15,821 bases of DNA from RUG14223 sp051881075. GTDB lineage: Bacteria; Bacillota; Clostridia; Oscillospirales; Acutalibacteraceae. The position numbers and the translations under genes were made by a program. This document shows positions 5,089 to 12,100 of this stretch, piece after piece (the stretch's first letter is position 1; the number at the start of each line of letters is the position of its first letter). Below the pieces are notes generated by a model that was given only the letters and a program-made list of their open reading frames with translations, was not told where the DNA came from and did no database searches. The stretch lies in assembly GCA_051881075.1 (NCBI GenBank), contig JBJEPE010000040.1, positions 1 through 15,821 of the forward strand, read 5' to 3'.

Positions 5089-5455
5089 TCGTTTTAGGGG
5101 ATTTTCGGGGAGAAAAAGAACGAAAAAACACAGAAACACCGAAATGAATATCATTCGGCATTAAAAACGCTCTTTTTTACCCTCAAAAAGCCGTAAATTA
5201 CACCGAATAGGAAATATAGTATTCGCTACTAAAACTCCGTTTTCGGGTAGTTTGCGGCACGAAAACCCCACGGAAACGGAATTTCCGAGGAGAAAAACCC
5301 GCTGAAACGACATTTTCGGGGATATGCGGCGAATAAATCCGTAAATTAAAGTAAACTAAAGTAAATAATAGTATAGTATATCAAAAAGAAATATACAAAG
5401 AAAAAGCGAAAGACGCAGAACGAAACACCGATTATCATTGATAGCATATTGGAGC
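5089..5455. repeat. Repeat-rich non-coding segment at the element boundary
   Basis: No credible gene. Motifs recur: TTTTCGGG at 5103, 5240 and 5313, the last two followed by a near-copy of TGCGGC-GAA; CCGTAAATTA at 5191 and 5339; ACACCGA at 5136, 5201 and 5425, the first starting an inverted repeat closed by TTCGG near 5157; and a perfect-length tandem TAAAGTAAAC/TAAAGTAAAT at 5347-5366, followed by an AT-rich tract. Repeats next to an AT-rich tract suggest a protein-binding region such as an origin, an excision-factor region or attachment-site arms. Only the repeats themselves are seen. Confidence 0.5.
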
Positions 5456-5653
5456 TTATTCCTCGGTACCTATATCCGTCAATATTGCTTTAAGCTCAGG
5501 GTAAGGCATACTGTAACGTTGACTTAAATATCTTAGTGATGCACCCAACTCTCCGTCAGGACCGCCGTACTGCGTAATTATCAGCTTAGCAAGCGCAGGG
5601 TTGGGGTTCTTAATGTTTATCGGGTATTGCAATCTTTTCTCATACGACCACAT
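5456..5653 (-). pseudogene. cotJC: Spore coat protein CotJC, N-terminal fragment cut by the element
   Basis: CotJC is a manganese-catalase-like protein of the inner spore coat, normally around 190-200 aa. Only 65 residues remain: MWSYEKRLQYPINIKNPNPA, then LAKLIITQYGGPDGELGASL and RYLSQRYSMPYPELKAILTD, ending IGTEE and a TAA. The family continues with an ELAHLEM-type motif that supplies metal ligands, so the catalytic part is lost. The break coincides with the change to phage-like DNA, so the rest of the gene is expected on the far side of the element. GGAGGA precedes the ATG, which overlaps the cotJB stop (TAATG). This could be a dead gene or one restored by excision during sporulation, as in the sigK skin element. 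Confidence 0.88.
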
Positions 5654-5916
5654 TACATTTCGTCCTCCTCTCTGGTATCCCACGGCCATGGGGATGATAT
5701 CCATGCCCAGCGATTTTGCGCATTGTCAGGCATAGTAAGCGGGCCGAATTTCTCTTCAAATTCTTTTACAAGCGCATCGTATTTTTTAGTGTACTCTTGC
5801 AGCTTATCATTAATGGCTGTATCCGCAGGGTGAGTATCAAGATAGAGATTAAGCTCTACCATAGCAAAATTCATAGTTGATATTCTGCGTAAATATCTAT
5901 CACGTTCTGTCATCAT
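5653..5916 (-). CDS. cotJB: Spore coat protein CotJB
   Basis: This 87-aa protein contains the CotJB signature: NFAMVELNLYLDTHPADTAI, then YTKKYDALVKEFEEKFGPLT and the C-terminal WAWISSPWPWD. It is a spore coat component that in Bacillus works with CotJA and CotJC. GGAGGAG precedes the double ATG (5916 or 5913). It overlaps cotJA by 17 nt and cotJC by 1 nt, so the three genes form one translationally coupled operon. Confidence 0.93.
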   Translation of the reverse strand: MMTERDRYLRRISTMNFAMVELNLYLDTHPADTAINDKLQEYTKKYDALVKEFEEKFGPLTMPDNAQNRWAWISSPWPWDTREEDEM

Positions 5917-6103
5917 CTATCTCCTCCGCTCCCAAAAACGGCTTGTCAAGGCAGGGGAACATTGTACCCATAACTACACCCTGTTCTGCGCTGTAAAGCT
6001 TCTGTGCATTCTGAAACGGAACATATGCCATAGCCACTACGGGATTTTGCGGCAGCGGCCTAATGCCATATTCCATTGCTTTCATCATAAATATATCATT
6101 CAC
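5900..6103 (-). CDS. cotJA: Spore coat-associated protein CotJA
   Basis: This 67-aa protein matches CotJA in size and core motif (VVAMAYVPFQNAQKLYS, then GTMFPCLDKPFLG). The GTG at 6103 is preferred because AAAGGG lies upstream at suitable spacing; the ATG codons five and six positions in are alternatives. It is the first gene of cotJABC, which is mother-cell specific (sigma-E controlled) in Bacillus subtilis, and its presence indicates a spore-former. Confidence 0.9.
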   Translation of the reverse strand: MNDIFMMKAMEYGIRPLPQNPVVAMAYVPFQNAQKLYSAEQGVVMGTMFPCLDKPFLGAEEIDDDRT

Positions 6104-6167
6104 GGTATTTATCCCTTTCTTAAATTTCTATTTTTATATCTATCATTAAATAAAGATACTGTTGTCT

Positions 6168-6196
6168 GAAAAATCCACTGTTTATGCGGATTTTCA
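6168..6196. repeat. Hairpin in the cotJA/CAT divergent intergenic region
   Basis: TGAAAAATCC (6167-6176) and GGATTTTCA (6188-6196) are complementary with one bulged A. The dyad overlaps the proposed cotJ -10. It may be an operator; no T-run supports a terminator reading leftward before cotJA. Confidence 0.4.
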
Positions 6197-6204
6197 TGTA
6201 TTAT
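6179..6204 (-). promoter_or_regulatory. Possible sigma-E type promoter of cotJABC
   Basis: On the minus strand ATA (6204-6202) is followed after 15 nt by CATAAACA (6186-6179), which resembles the sigma-E -35/-10 pattern (ATA, then CATA-A-A). The regulation is known for Bacillus cotJ; the site here is a visual match only. Confidence 0.25.
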
Positions 6205-6323
6205 TCCAATTATAATTATAAAACAAATCGTAAATACTCGGTATAATTTAACAATACGTAATCTGTTGCTTATTTTTCTTAATTCCATTATATGTACAAG
6301 TCAAGACAAGCGTGATATTTTAC

Positions 6324-6352
6324 TTGTTTTTTACTTATTGGCATGGTAGAAT
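6324..6352 (+). promoter_or_regulatory. Promoter of the CAT-like gene
   Basis: TTGTTT (6324-6329), 17 nt, TAGAAT (6347-6352) with TGG directly before the -10 (extended -10). The start point near 6359 leaves a leader of about 32 nt with no room for the leader peptide typical of inducible cat genes. Confidence 0.65.
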
Positions 6353-6390
6353 TTAATGGAACATTTTAAAATACAGAATGGAGGAACATT

Positions 6391-7026
6391 ATGGAACAGT
6401 ATATTGATATAAATACATGGGACAGAAAAGAACATTTTGATTTTTTCAGTCAGGCAGATATGCCGCTGTACAGTATTACTACAGAGATTGATGTAACAGG
6501 CTTACGCAATTTTGCCAAAGCAAACAAAACGTCCTTCTATCTTTCTCTTGTTTACGTATGTACTAAGGCAATGATAAGGGTTAAAAACTTTAGATACAGA
6601 ATACGTGGAGATAAAGTAGTATTACTTGACGATTTGCGACCGTCATTTACTCATATGGATAAGGGAGCCGAGCTTTTTAAGTATGTAAGCTACCCTGCCG
6701 GCGACGATATACTTGAATTTTGCAAAAAGGCAAAAGAAAAGGCTATAGCTAAGGACTTCTATATGGATGACCCTACCGACCTTGCATATGATGATTTCAT
6801 ATATATAACCTGTCTGCCATGGTTTACGTTTACTTCAATAACACTCGATTTCTGCTTAAATAAAGATGACTGCATACCACGTCTTACGTGGAGCAAATAT
6901 TTTGAACGTGACGGTAGGTATTTACTTAACCTTGGTGTACAGGTAAATCATCGCATCATAGACGGATATCACATAGGATTATTTTTAGATGAACTTAATA
7001 AGGAGCTTGCTACCTATAATATTTAA
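6391..7026 (+). CDS. Chloramphenicol acetyltransferase-like (CatA family) O-acetyltransferase
   Basis: This 211-aa protein has the usual length of the type A CAT family, trimeric enzymes that move acetyl from acetyl-CoA to a hydroxyl. The N-terminus WDRKEHFDFF is typical. FTSITLDF (residues about 148-155) aligns with the strand carrying the catalytic serine region. The catalytic motif H-x3-DG is present as NHRIIDGYH (His187, Asp191). GGAGG precedes the ATG. It has its own promoter and a strong terminator, so it is a single-gene unit between cotJ and the heat-shock operon. The cluster of CatA-like proteins in gut clostridia includes members not shown to confer resistance, so chloramphenicol itself may not be the substrate. 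Confidence 0.88.
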   Translation: MEQYIDINTWDRKEHFDFFSQADMPLYSITTEIDVTGLRNFAKANKTSFYLSLVYVCTKAMIRVKNFRYRIRGDKVVLLDDLRPSFTHMDKGAELFKYVSYPAGDDILEFCKKAKEKAIAKDFYMDDPTDLAYDDFIYITCLPWFTFTSITLDFCLNKDDCIPRLTWSKYFERDGRYLLNLGVQVNHRIIDGYHIGLFLDELNKELATYNI

Positions 7027-7039
7027 AGCAGATATATTC

Positions 7040-7078
7040 CTCCCCGAATTTCGTAATGAAGTTTGGGGAGATTTTTTT
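7040..7078 (+). terminator. Rho-independent terminator of the CAT-like gene
   Basis: CTCCCCGAATTTC (7040-7052) pairs over 13 positions (two wobbles) with GAAGTTTGGGGAG (7058-7070) around a 5-nt loop, followed by ATTTTTTT. Confidence 0.95.
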
Positions 7079-7093
7079 AAAAACTTAAAAATA

Positions 7094-7133
7094 AAAGAAA
7101 ACAAGAGATTTTAGAAGAAAACAGGAGATTTTA
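7094..7133. repeat. 20-bp tandem duplication
   Basis: Two adjacent 20-nt units (7094-7113 and 7114-7133), each containing GAAAACA-GAGATTTTA, agree at 18 of 20 positions. They lie between the CAT terminator and the CtsR-controlled promoter. Confidence 0.7.
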
Positions 7134-7151
7134 TAAATAAATTAACTTAAA

Positions 7152-7184
7152 TTTGACTTTTTCTGACTTTGACCTTTTCTAACC
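7152..7184 (+). promoter_or_regulatory. Two CtsR-like boxes in reverse orientation over the -35
   Basis: TTTGACT-TTT-TCTGACT (7152-7168) is a reverse CtsR box with one mismatch. TTTGACC-TTT-TCTAACC (7168-7184) is a second, weaker one, whose first heptad contains the -35. Both keep the 3-nt heptad spacing of the CtsR operator. Confidence 0.7.
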
Positions 7185-7197
7185 TTTAGACTATAAT
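7169..7197 (+). promoter_or_regulatory. Sigma-A promoter of the ctsR-clpC operon
   Basis: TTGACC (7169-7174), 17 nt, TATAAT (7192-7197). The start point would be near 7204, directly in front of the perfect CtsR box, so bound CtsR would cover both promoter elements and the start. Confidence 0.85.
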
Positions 7198-7206
7198 TTA
7201 AACCAA

Positions 7207-7223
7207 GGTCAAAGAAAGTCAAA
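7207..7223 (+). promoter_or_regulatory. Consensus CtsR operator
   Basis: GGTCAAAGAAAGTCAAA is an exact match to the CtsR heptad repeat (GGTCAAA-n3-AGTCAAA). It overlaps the transcription start of the operon. Another single heptad, AGTCAAA, lies at 7254-7260 in the leader. Confidence 0.92.
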
Positions 7224-7294
7224 CCACATAAGACCTATATTGAATATACATACAGTCAAACAGGTAAAATTAATTTAAGAAAAGAGATGACGAC

Positions 7295-7744
7295 ATGAGG
7301 ATGAGCGATATAGTAGCGCAGTATATCGAAAATCTGCTGGAGCAGGATAACGGATATGCAGAGCTACAGAGGAACGAACTGGCAGGACTGCTGGGTTGTG
7401 TGCCAAGCCAGATAAACTATGTTATTACCTCTAGGTTTACCCCGGAACACGGATATATAGTAGAGAGCAAGCGCGGCGGCGGCGGATACATACGTATAAC
7501 ACGTATATCCATTGATAAAAACACCGCTATAATGCACATAGTAAATTCTATTGGCGACAATATAGACAGTATATCGGCTGAAATAATGCTTAAGAACATG
7601 GTACAGCGCAATCTGATAGATACGCTCTCCGCAAGGCTGATGTCTGCGGCGTTGTCCGATAGGTCATTTGCAAAAATTGAACCGGCATTGCGAGATACCG
7701 TACGTGCATCGACTATGAAAAATATGCTGCTGGTGTTGGTTTAA
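7295..7744 (+). CDS. ctsR: Transcriptional repressor of class III heat-shock genes, CtsR
   Basis: CtsR binds the heptad operators upstream of clp genes and is inactivated by heat and by McsB. The 149-aa product has the normal length: an N-terminal winged helix-turn-helix domain (SDIVAQYIENLLEQ, then LAGLLGCVPSQINYVI) and the glycine-rich wing R60-GGGG-Y65, the thermosensing loop of the family. A helical C-terminal dimer domain follows. Three CtsR boxes precede the gene, so it represses its own operon. The start is 34 nt after the last heptad with a moderate ribosome site (AAAGAGATG). A gap of about 150 nt with hairpins separates it from mcsA. Confidence 0.96.
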   Translation: MRMSDIVAQYIENLLEQDNGYAELQRNELAGLLGCVPSQINYVITSRFTPEHGYIVESKRGGGGYIRITRISIDKNTAIMHIVNSIGDNIDSISAEIMLKNMVQRNLIDTLSARLMSAALSDRSFAKIEPALRDTVRASTMKNMLLVLV

Positions 7745-7752
7745 TGCAAAAC

Positions 7753-7869
7753 ATACCTTTTACGAGTATTTTTTTAAGGTATAAGAGTTATAATCATAGT
7801 TCGTATGATAACCTAATTTAATTTTTAAAATAAACATACAAATATTGCGAAAGGCAAATGCCTTTGCGC
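7753..7869 (+). other. Structured intercistronic region between ctsR and mcsA
   Basis: Three hairpins stand in a row: ATACCTT (7753-7759) with AAGGTAT (7776-7782); ATCATA (7793-7798) with TATGAT (7804-7809), 5-nt loop; and GCGAAAGGC (7847-7855) with GCCTTTGCGC (7860-7869), one bulge, loop AAAT. None has a downstream T-run, so they are more likely mRNA processing or stability elements than terminators. A TATAAT at 7789-7794 lacks a fitting -35. Confidence 0.5.
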
Positions 7870-7894
7870 TGAAACTTAAAAGGAGTGAATGAAT

Positions 7895-8389
7895 ATGTTG
7901 TGTCAAATATGTCAAAAAAAGCAGGCTACTACACATATTAAGTCAATATTAAACGGTGAGGTAACGGAATACGACCTTTGCCCTGAATGTGCAAAAAAGA
8001 TGGGCTACGGTAATATATTTGCCGATATGAGCTCTGATTTTTCAAGTCTTTTGGGTAGCTTTTTCGGTATGGGTAAAGAGCAGGTATTGCCTGACGCAAA
8101 GCGTTGTCCTACCTGCGGAAGCAGTTTTTCAGATATAGCAAGAAGCGGCAAGGTCGGCTGTGCAGATTGCTACAGTGTTTTCTATGAGAGGCTTTTGCCA
8201 ACGATAAGAAGAATACACGGCAACACCGAGCATATAGGAAAAGCAGCAGAAAGCGCAGGAGAGCAAAACCGTATTCAGAACGAAATTGAGGAGCTTAAGT
8301 CACAGCTTCAAAAGGCGATAGACGATCAGGAGTTTGAAAAGGCGGCAGAGCTTAGGGATAAGATAAAAGAGCTTGAGGGCAACAACTGA
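7895..8389 (+). CDS. mcsA: McsA, zinc-finger activator of the McsB arginine kinase
   Basis: McsA binds McsB and stimulates its kinase activity in the CtsR/ClpC stress pathway. The start at 7895 is preferred over the ATG at 7889, because AGGAG (7881-7885) is 9 nt away instead of 3 and the product then begins MLCQICQKKQA like other McsA proteins. Two double CxxC zinc motifs are present (CQIC and CPEC, residues 3-32; CPTCG and CADC, residues about 73-95). A C-terminal UVR domain follows (LQKAIDDQEFEKAAELRDKI). It has about 164 aa, within the family range. It is followed by mcsB after 36 nt. Confidence 0.94.
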   Translation: MLCQICQKKQATTHIKSILNGEVTEYDLCPECAKKMGYGNIFADMSSDFSSLLGSFFGMGKEQVLPDAKRCPTCGSSFSDIARSGKVGCADCYSVFYERLLPTIRRIHGNTEHIGKAAESAGEQNRIQNEIEELKSQLQKAIDDQEFEKAAELRDKIKELEGNN

Positions 8390-8425
8390 TAAAACGAGAT
8401 AATTACCGAAAGGATGGATTATATT

Positions 8426-9427
8426 ATGGATAACAGAGATGTAATTATAAGCACAAGAATAAGATTGGCAAGAAATCTAAGAAATTATCCTTTCCCCTGC
8501 AAAATGAGTAAGGAACAAATGCAGCAGGTGGTACAAAAGGTCAAGGACGCTATTCTGGGCGGAGGCTCAGTGCTTGCTGACAGATTCAGCTTTACGGATA
8601 TGTCACAGCTTACTCAGGAACAGGCGGTATCGCTTGTTGAAAGACACCTGATAAGCCCGGAGTTTATAAGCGACACACCTAATAAAGGCTTGCTACTGCT
8701 TGACGACGGTACAGTAAGCATAATGATAAACGAAGAGGATCATATAAGATTACAGGTAATACTTAACGGCTTTGCTCTAAGTGAGGCGTACGATATCGCA
8801 AACAAGCTTGACACTATGCTTGATGAAACATTATCGCTTGCCTTTGACGATAAGTTAGGTTATCTGACGCAATGCCCCACTAACTTAGGTACAGGCATGA
8901 GGGCATCGGTAATGCTGCATTTACCGGCATTGCAGGAGTCACACGCAATGGGCAGAATTGCCGAAAACCTCGCAAAGCTCGGACTTACCTTAAGGGGTAC
9001 TTACGGTGAGGGCAGCGAACCTATATGTGCAATGTATCAGCTCTCAAATCAGGTAACATTGGGTATAAGCGAACAGACCGCTATTGAAAACCTAAAGAAT
9101 ATAACATTACAGCTTGTTTCGCAAGAGAGAAATTCACGTGAAGCATTGCTTGAAAATATTAAGATGCAGGACATAATAAGCCGCAGCTACGGCATACTAA
9201 ATTATGCCAAGCTTATAAGCAATGATGAAGCCATGAAGCTTTTATCAAATGTAAGACTTGGTATAGCCGGCGGAATGATAGACGGCATGGATATAGCTAC
9301 CGTAGACAAGCTTATGATAGACATACAGCCCGGTACTATTATGAGTAATGAGGGCAAACGGTTATCACCTAATGAACGTGATGCCGCAAGGGCAAAACTT
9401 ATTTCAAAGGCTTTTTCAAAAAAATAA
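8426..9427 (+). CDS. mcsB: McsB, protein arginine kinase
   Basis: McsB phosphorylates arginines on CtsR and damaged proteins, marking them for ClpC-ClpP. Phosphagen-kinase-fold motifs are present: STRIRLARNL near the N-terminus, INEEDHIRLQ, the catalytic CPTNLGTGMRASVMLHLP and GTYGEGSEP. The C-terminal phosphoarginine-sensing motif RDxxRA is intact as RDAARA. The ATG at 8426 is preferred over 8414, because AAAGGA ends at 8414. The 333-aa product lacks roughly 15-20 N-terminal residues found in Bacillus McsB, with only six residues before the STRIRL strand; the rest is full length. Confidence 0.95.
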   Translation: MDNRDVIISTRIRLARNLRNYPFPCKMSKEQMQQVVQKVKDAILGGGSVLADRFSFTDMSQLTQEQAVSLVERHLISPEFISDTPNKGLLLLDDGTVSIMINEEDHIRLQVILNGFALSEAYDIANKLDTMLDETLSLAFDDKLGYLTQCPTNLGTGMRASVMLHLPALQESHAMGRIAENLAKLGLTLRGTYGEGSEPICAMYQLSNQVTLGISEQTAIENLKNITLQLVSQERNSREALLENIKMQDIISRSYGILNYAKLISNDEAMKLLSNVRLGIAGGMIDGMDIATVDKLMIDIQPGTIMSNEGKRLSPNERDAARAKLISKAFSKK

Positions 9428-9471
9428 GTAGGCCAATTATAACACCGATTAATTGAAAGGAATGATCATTT

Positions 9472-11976
9472 ATGAACAGAGGATTTACACAGAAGGCTAA
9501 TGCCGCAATAAATCTCGCATTGCAAAGCGCACAGGAGCTTGGTCATACCTATGTAGGCACAGAACATATATTGCTCGGTCTTTTAAAAGAAGGCAGTGGG
9601 GTTGCCTTTACCGTACTTGATGACCTTAACGTAAGTGCACAGGACATTGAGCAGTTAATAGAAGAAAAAATAGGAACAGGCAGTCAAACCGTACTTACCA
9701 AAGATGATTTTACGCCAAGATCAAAGAGAGTACTGCAAAGTGCGGTTATTCAGGCCTCAAGGATAGGCCATAACTACGTAGGTACAGAGCATCTTCTCAT
9801 TGCGCTTATCTCTGAATCCGACAGTTATGCTGTTGCATTTTTAAATGAGCTTGGCGTAAGGCCGTCAGTTATAGCAGAAAGATTGAGCGATGAGCTGAGC
9901 GCAAATCAGGGTACAAACGAGGACAGCGACAGCGAACACCCCGTTTCACCCTCAATAGGCAAAAAACAATCCGGCAAAAGCAATACAAAGACGGTTGATA
10001 AATACGGCAGAGATCTAACGGAGCTTGCAAAGAAAGGTGAGCTTGACCCGGTTATAGGCAGACAGACCGAGATAGACAGGGTAATTCAGATATTGTCAAG
10101 ACGTACAAAGAATAATCCCTGCCTTATAGGTGAACCGGGCGTAGGTAAAACCGCAGTCGCAGAGGGGCTTGCACTTAAGATAGTCAACGGTGAAGTACCT
10201 GAACCGCTCAGGGATAAGCGTGTAGTATCGCTTGACCTTACCGGTATGATAGCCGGTACAAAATACAGAGGCGACTTTGAGGACAGAATCAAAAACGCTA
10301 TGGACGAGGTAAAGGCAAGCGGAAATATAATCCTGTTTATAGACGAACTGCACAATATAGTAGGCGCAGGCTCGGCAGAAGGCTCTACCGATGCGGCAAA
10401 TATTCTTAAACCGTCACTGGCAAGAGGCGACTTTCAGGTAATAGGCGCTACTACCATTAATGAATACAGAAAATATATAGAGAAGGACGCGGCACTTGAG
10501 CGACGTTTTCAGCCTGTTACTGTAGGTGAGCCGAGCGAAGAAGAAACCGTACAGATACTAAAAGGATTGCGTGACAGATATGAGGCGCATCACAAGGTTA
10601 AGATATCAGACGATGCCATAGAAACTGCCGTAAAGCTGTCCATAAGATATATAAATGACAGATTTTTACCCGATAAGGCAATAGACCTTATAGATGAATC
10701 CGCATCTCGTGTAAGGCTAAGAGCGTTTACCGCACCTGATGATTTGCAAGAGCTTGAAAAAAAGATTAAAAACTTAGAAAAGGAAAAATCATCGGCTGTT
10801 ATTGCCCAAGACTTTGAGGCCGCCGCAAGCATAAGAGATGAACAGCGCACTCTTAAGGCTGAACTTGAGGAAAAACGTAAGAAATGGGAGGACGAAAACC
10901 GCAGTATAAGCGGAGAAGTAACAAGCGAAGATATAGCATCAGTAATATCCGGCTGGACGGGCGTACCTGTTGCACAGCTTACAGAACAGGAAAGCGAGAG
11001 ATTGCTCAAAATGGAGGATATCCTCCACCAGAGAATAATCGGACAAAACGAGGCAGTATCAAGCGTTGCCAGAGCTATACGCAGAGGCAGAACAGGCATA
11101 AAAGATCCTAAACGTCCTATTGGCTCGTTTATCTTCTTGGGTCCTACGGGTGTAGGTAAAACAGAGCTTTGCAAAGCGCTTGCCGAAGCTATGTTCGGTA
11201 CCGAAAGCGCAATAATAAGGCTTGATATGTCAGAATATATGGAGAAGCACACCGTATCTAAGCTTGTAGGATCTCCTCCGGGCTATGTTGGATATGACGA
11301 AGGCGGTCAGCTTACCGAAAAGGTACGCAGACATCCGTATTCGGTAATACTGTTTGACGAGATAGAGAAAGCTCATCCGGATGTATTCAATATACTTCTT
11401 CAATTACTTGATGACGGCAGACTTACGGACTCTCAAGGCAGAACGGTTGATTTCAGAAATACAATTATCATTATGACATCAAACATCGGTGCAAGGCTTA
11501 TAACCGAAAGACGTAAGGATTTAGGCTTTACCGGGGGCGAGCAAAGCAATGCGGACGCTGAAAAAATAAAGGAACTCGTACTTGCCGAGCTTAAAAACGT
11601 ATTCAGACCCGAGTTTTTGAACAGAGTAGACGATACCATTGTGTTCAATAAGCTGACAGAAGAGGATATCGAGAAAATAGCGGTAAATCTTTTAAAGGGT
11701 CTGACAAACAGACTTAAGGGTATGGATATAGATATAACCTTTGACGAAAGCGCAATAAAGGAGCTTGCAAAAAGCGGCTTTGATGATGTTTACGGTGCAA
11801 GACCCCTTAAGCGTGCAATAACCTCAAAGGTAGAGGATTCCCTATCCGAAAAAATGCTTGACGGCTCAGTTAAAAACGGTGACAGTATAGTGTGCCGCTT
11901 TGACGGTGAGTTTAAATTTGAAAAGGCTGACGAAAAGGTCAAGAATAGTGCAGAAGATGCACCTGAAAAAGAGTAA
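9472..11976 (+). CDS. clpC: ATP-dependent Clp protease ATPase subunit ClpC
   Basis: ClpC is the hexameric AAA+ unfoldase that feeds substrates to ClpP, with McsB as adaptor. The 834-aa product is complete. It has two Clp-N repeats (residues about 3-145, each with YVGTEH-LL), an AAA1 domain with Walker A GEPGVGKT (220-227) and Walker B IILFIDE (286-292), and a middle coiled-coil/UVR domain (about 425-470, AVIAQDFEAAASIRDEQ). The AAA2 domain has Walker A GPTGVGKT (557-564) and Walker B D629-E630 (VILFDEIEKAHP). The ClpP-docking tripeptide L684-G685-F686 is present. GAAAGGA precedes the ATG. It is the last gene of the CtsR operon, 44 nt after mcsB. Confidence 0.97.
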   Translation: MNRGFTQKANAAINLALQSAQELGHTYVGTEHILLGLLKEGSGVAFTVLDDLNVSAQDIEQLIEEKIGTGSQTVLTKDDFTPRSKRVLQSAVIQASRIGHNYVGTEHLLIALISESDSYAVAFLNELGVRPSVIAERLSDELSANQGTNEDSDSEHPVSPSIGKKQSGKSNTKTVDKYGRDLTELAKKGELDPVIGRQTEIDRVIQILSRRTKNNPCLIGEPGVGKTAVAEGLALKIVNGEVPEPLRDKRVVSLDLTGMIAGTKYRGDFEDRIKNAMDEVKASGNIILFIDELHNIVGAGSAEGSTDAANILKPSLARGDFQVIGATTINEYRKYIEKDAALERRFQPVTVGEPSEEETVQILKGLRDRYEAHHKVKISDDAIETAVKLSIRYINDRFLPDKAIDLIDESASRVRLRAFTAPDDLQELEKKIKNLEKEKSSAVIAQDFEAAASIRDEQRTLKAELEEKRKKWEDENRSISGEVTSEDIASVISGWTGVPVAQLTEQESERLLKMEDILHQRIIGQNEAVSSVARAIRRGRTGIKDPKRPIGSFIFLGPTGVGKTELCKALAEAMFGTESAIIRLDMSEYMEKHTVSKLVGSPPGYVGYDEGGQLTEKVRRHPYSVILFDEIEKAHPDVFNILLQLLDDGRLTDSQGRTVDFRNTIIIMTSNIGARLITERRKDLGFTGGEQSNADAEKIKELVLAELKNVFRPEFLNRVDDTIVFNKLTEEDIEKIAVNLLKGLTNRLKGMDIDITFDESAIKELAKSGFDDVYGARPLKRAITSKVEDSLSEKMLDGSVKNGDSIVCRFDGEFKFEKADEKVKNSAEDAPEKE

Positions 11977-12100
11977 ATTAATATATAAGGGATGTAAAAA
12001 AGTGTATACCGTAAAACAAGGTAATAAAAGTGCTTTTTGCTTATCATAAGGATATTCAAGGTCAAAAACACAAATAAACCACAATTAAATATGAAAATGT

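Larger units (their letters stand above)
1..5455. mobile_element. End of an integrated prophage-like element, broken off at the window start and ending in cotJC
   Basis: This is an inferred boundary. The segment begins with a phage lysis cassette (GH25 endolysin, LL-H type holin) and continues with about ten small, mostly unknown, co-directional genes packed as in phage or plasmid DNA. Its right edge is placed where the reading frame of the spore-coat gene cotJC stops abruptly after its first 65 codons, at about 5456. Codon use also changes: genes from about 965 to 5088 favour CTC for leucine and GAG for glutamate, while the ctsR-clpC block favours CTT. No integrase, terminase or structural gene is visible, so the bulk of the element must lie upstream of the window. 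A degraded or composite island is an alternative to an intact prophage. Confidence 0.7.

Noticed and set aside
5089..5455. CRISPR array
   Set aside because: The repeats are short, of several types, unevenly spaced and imperfect; there are no regular spacers and no cas genes.
6353..6390. Chloramphenicol-type attenuator leader
   Set aside because: The leader is only about 32 nt and contains no short ORF or hairpin masking the ribosome site.
10590..11252. 220-codon open frame on the minus strand
   Set aside because: It lies wholly inside clpC, has a serine-rich biased composition, and no start signals; it is a shadow of the coding strand.
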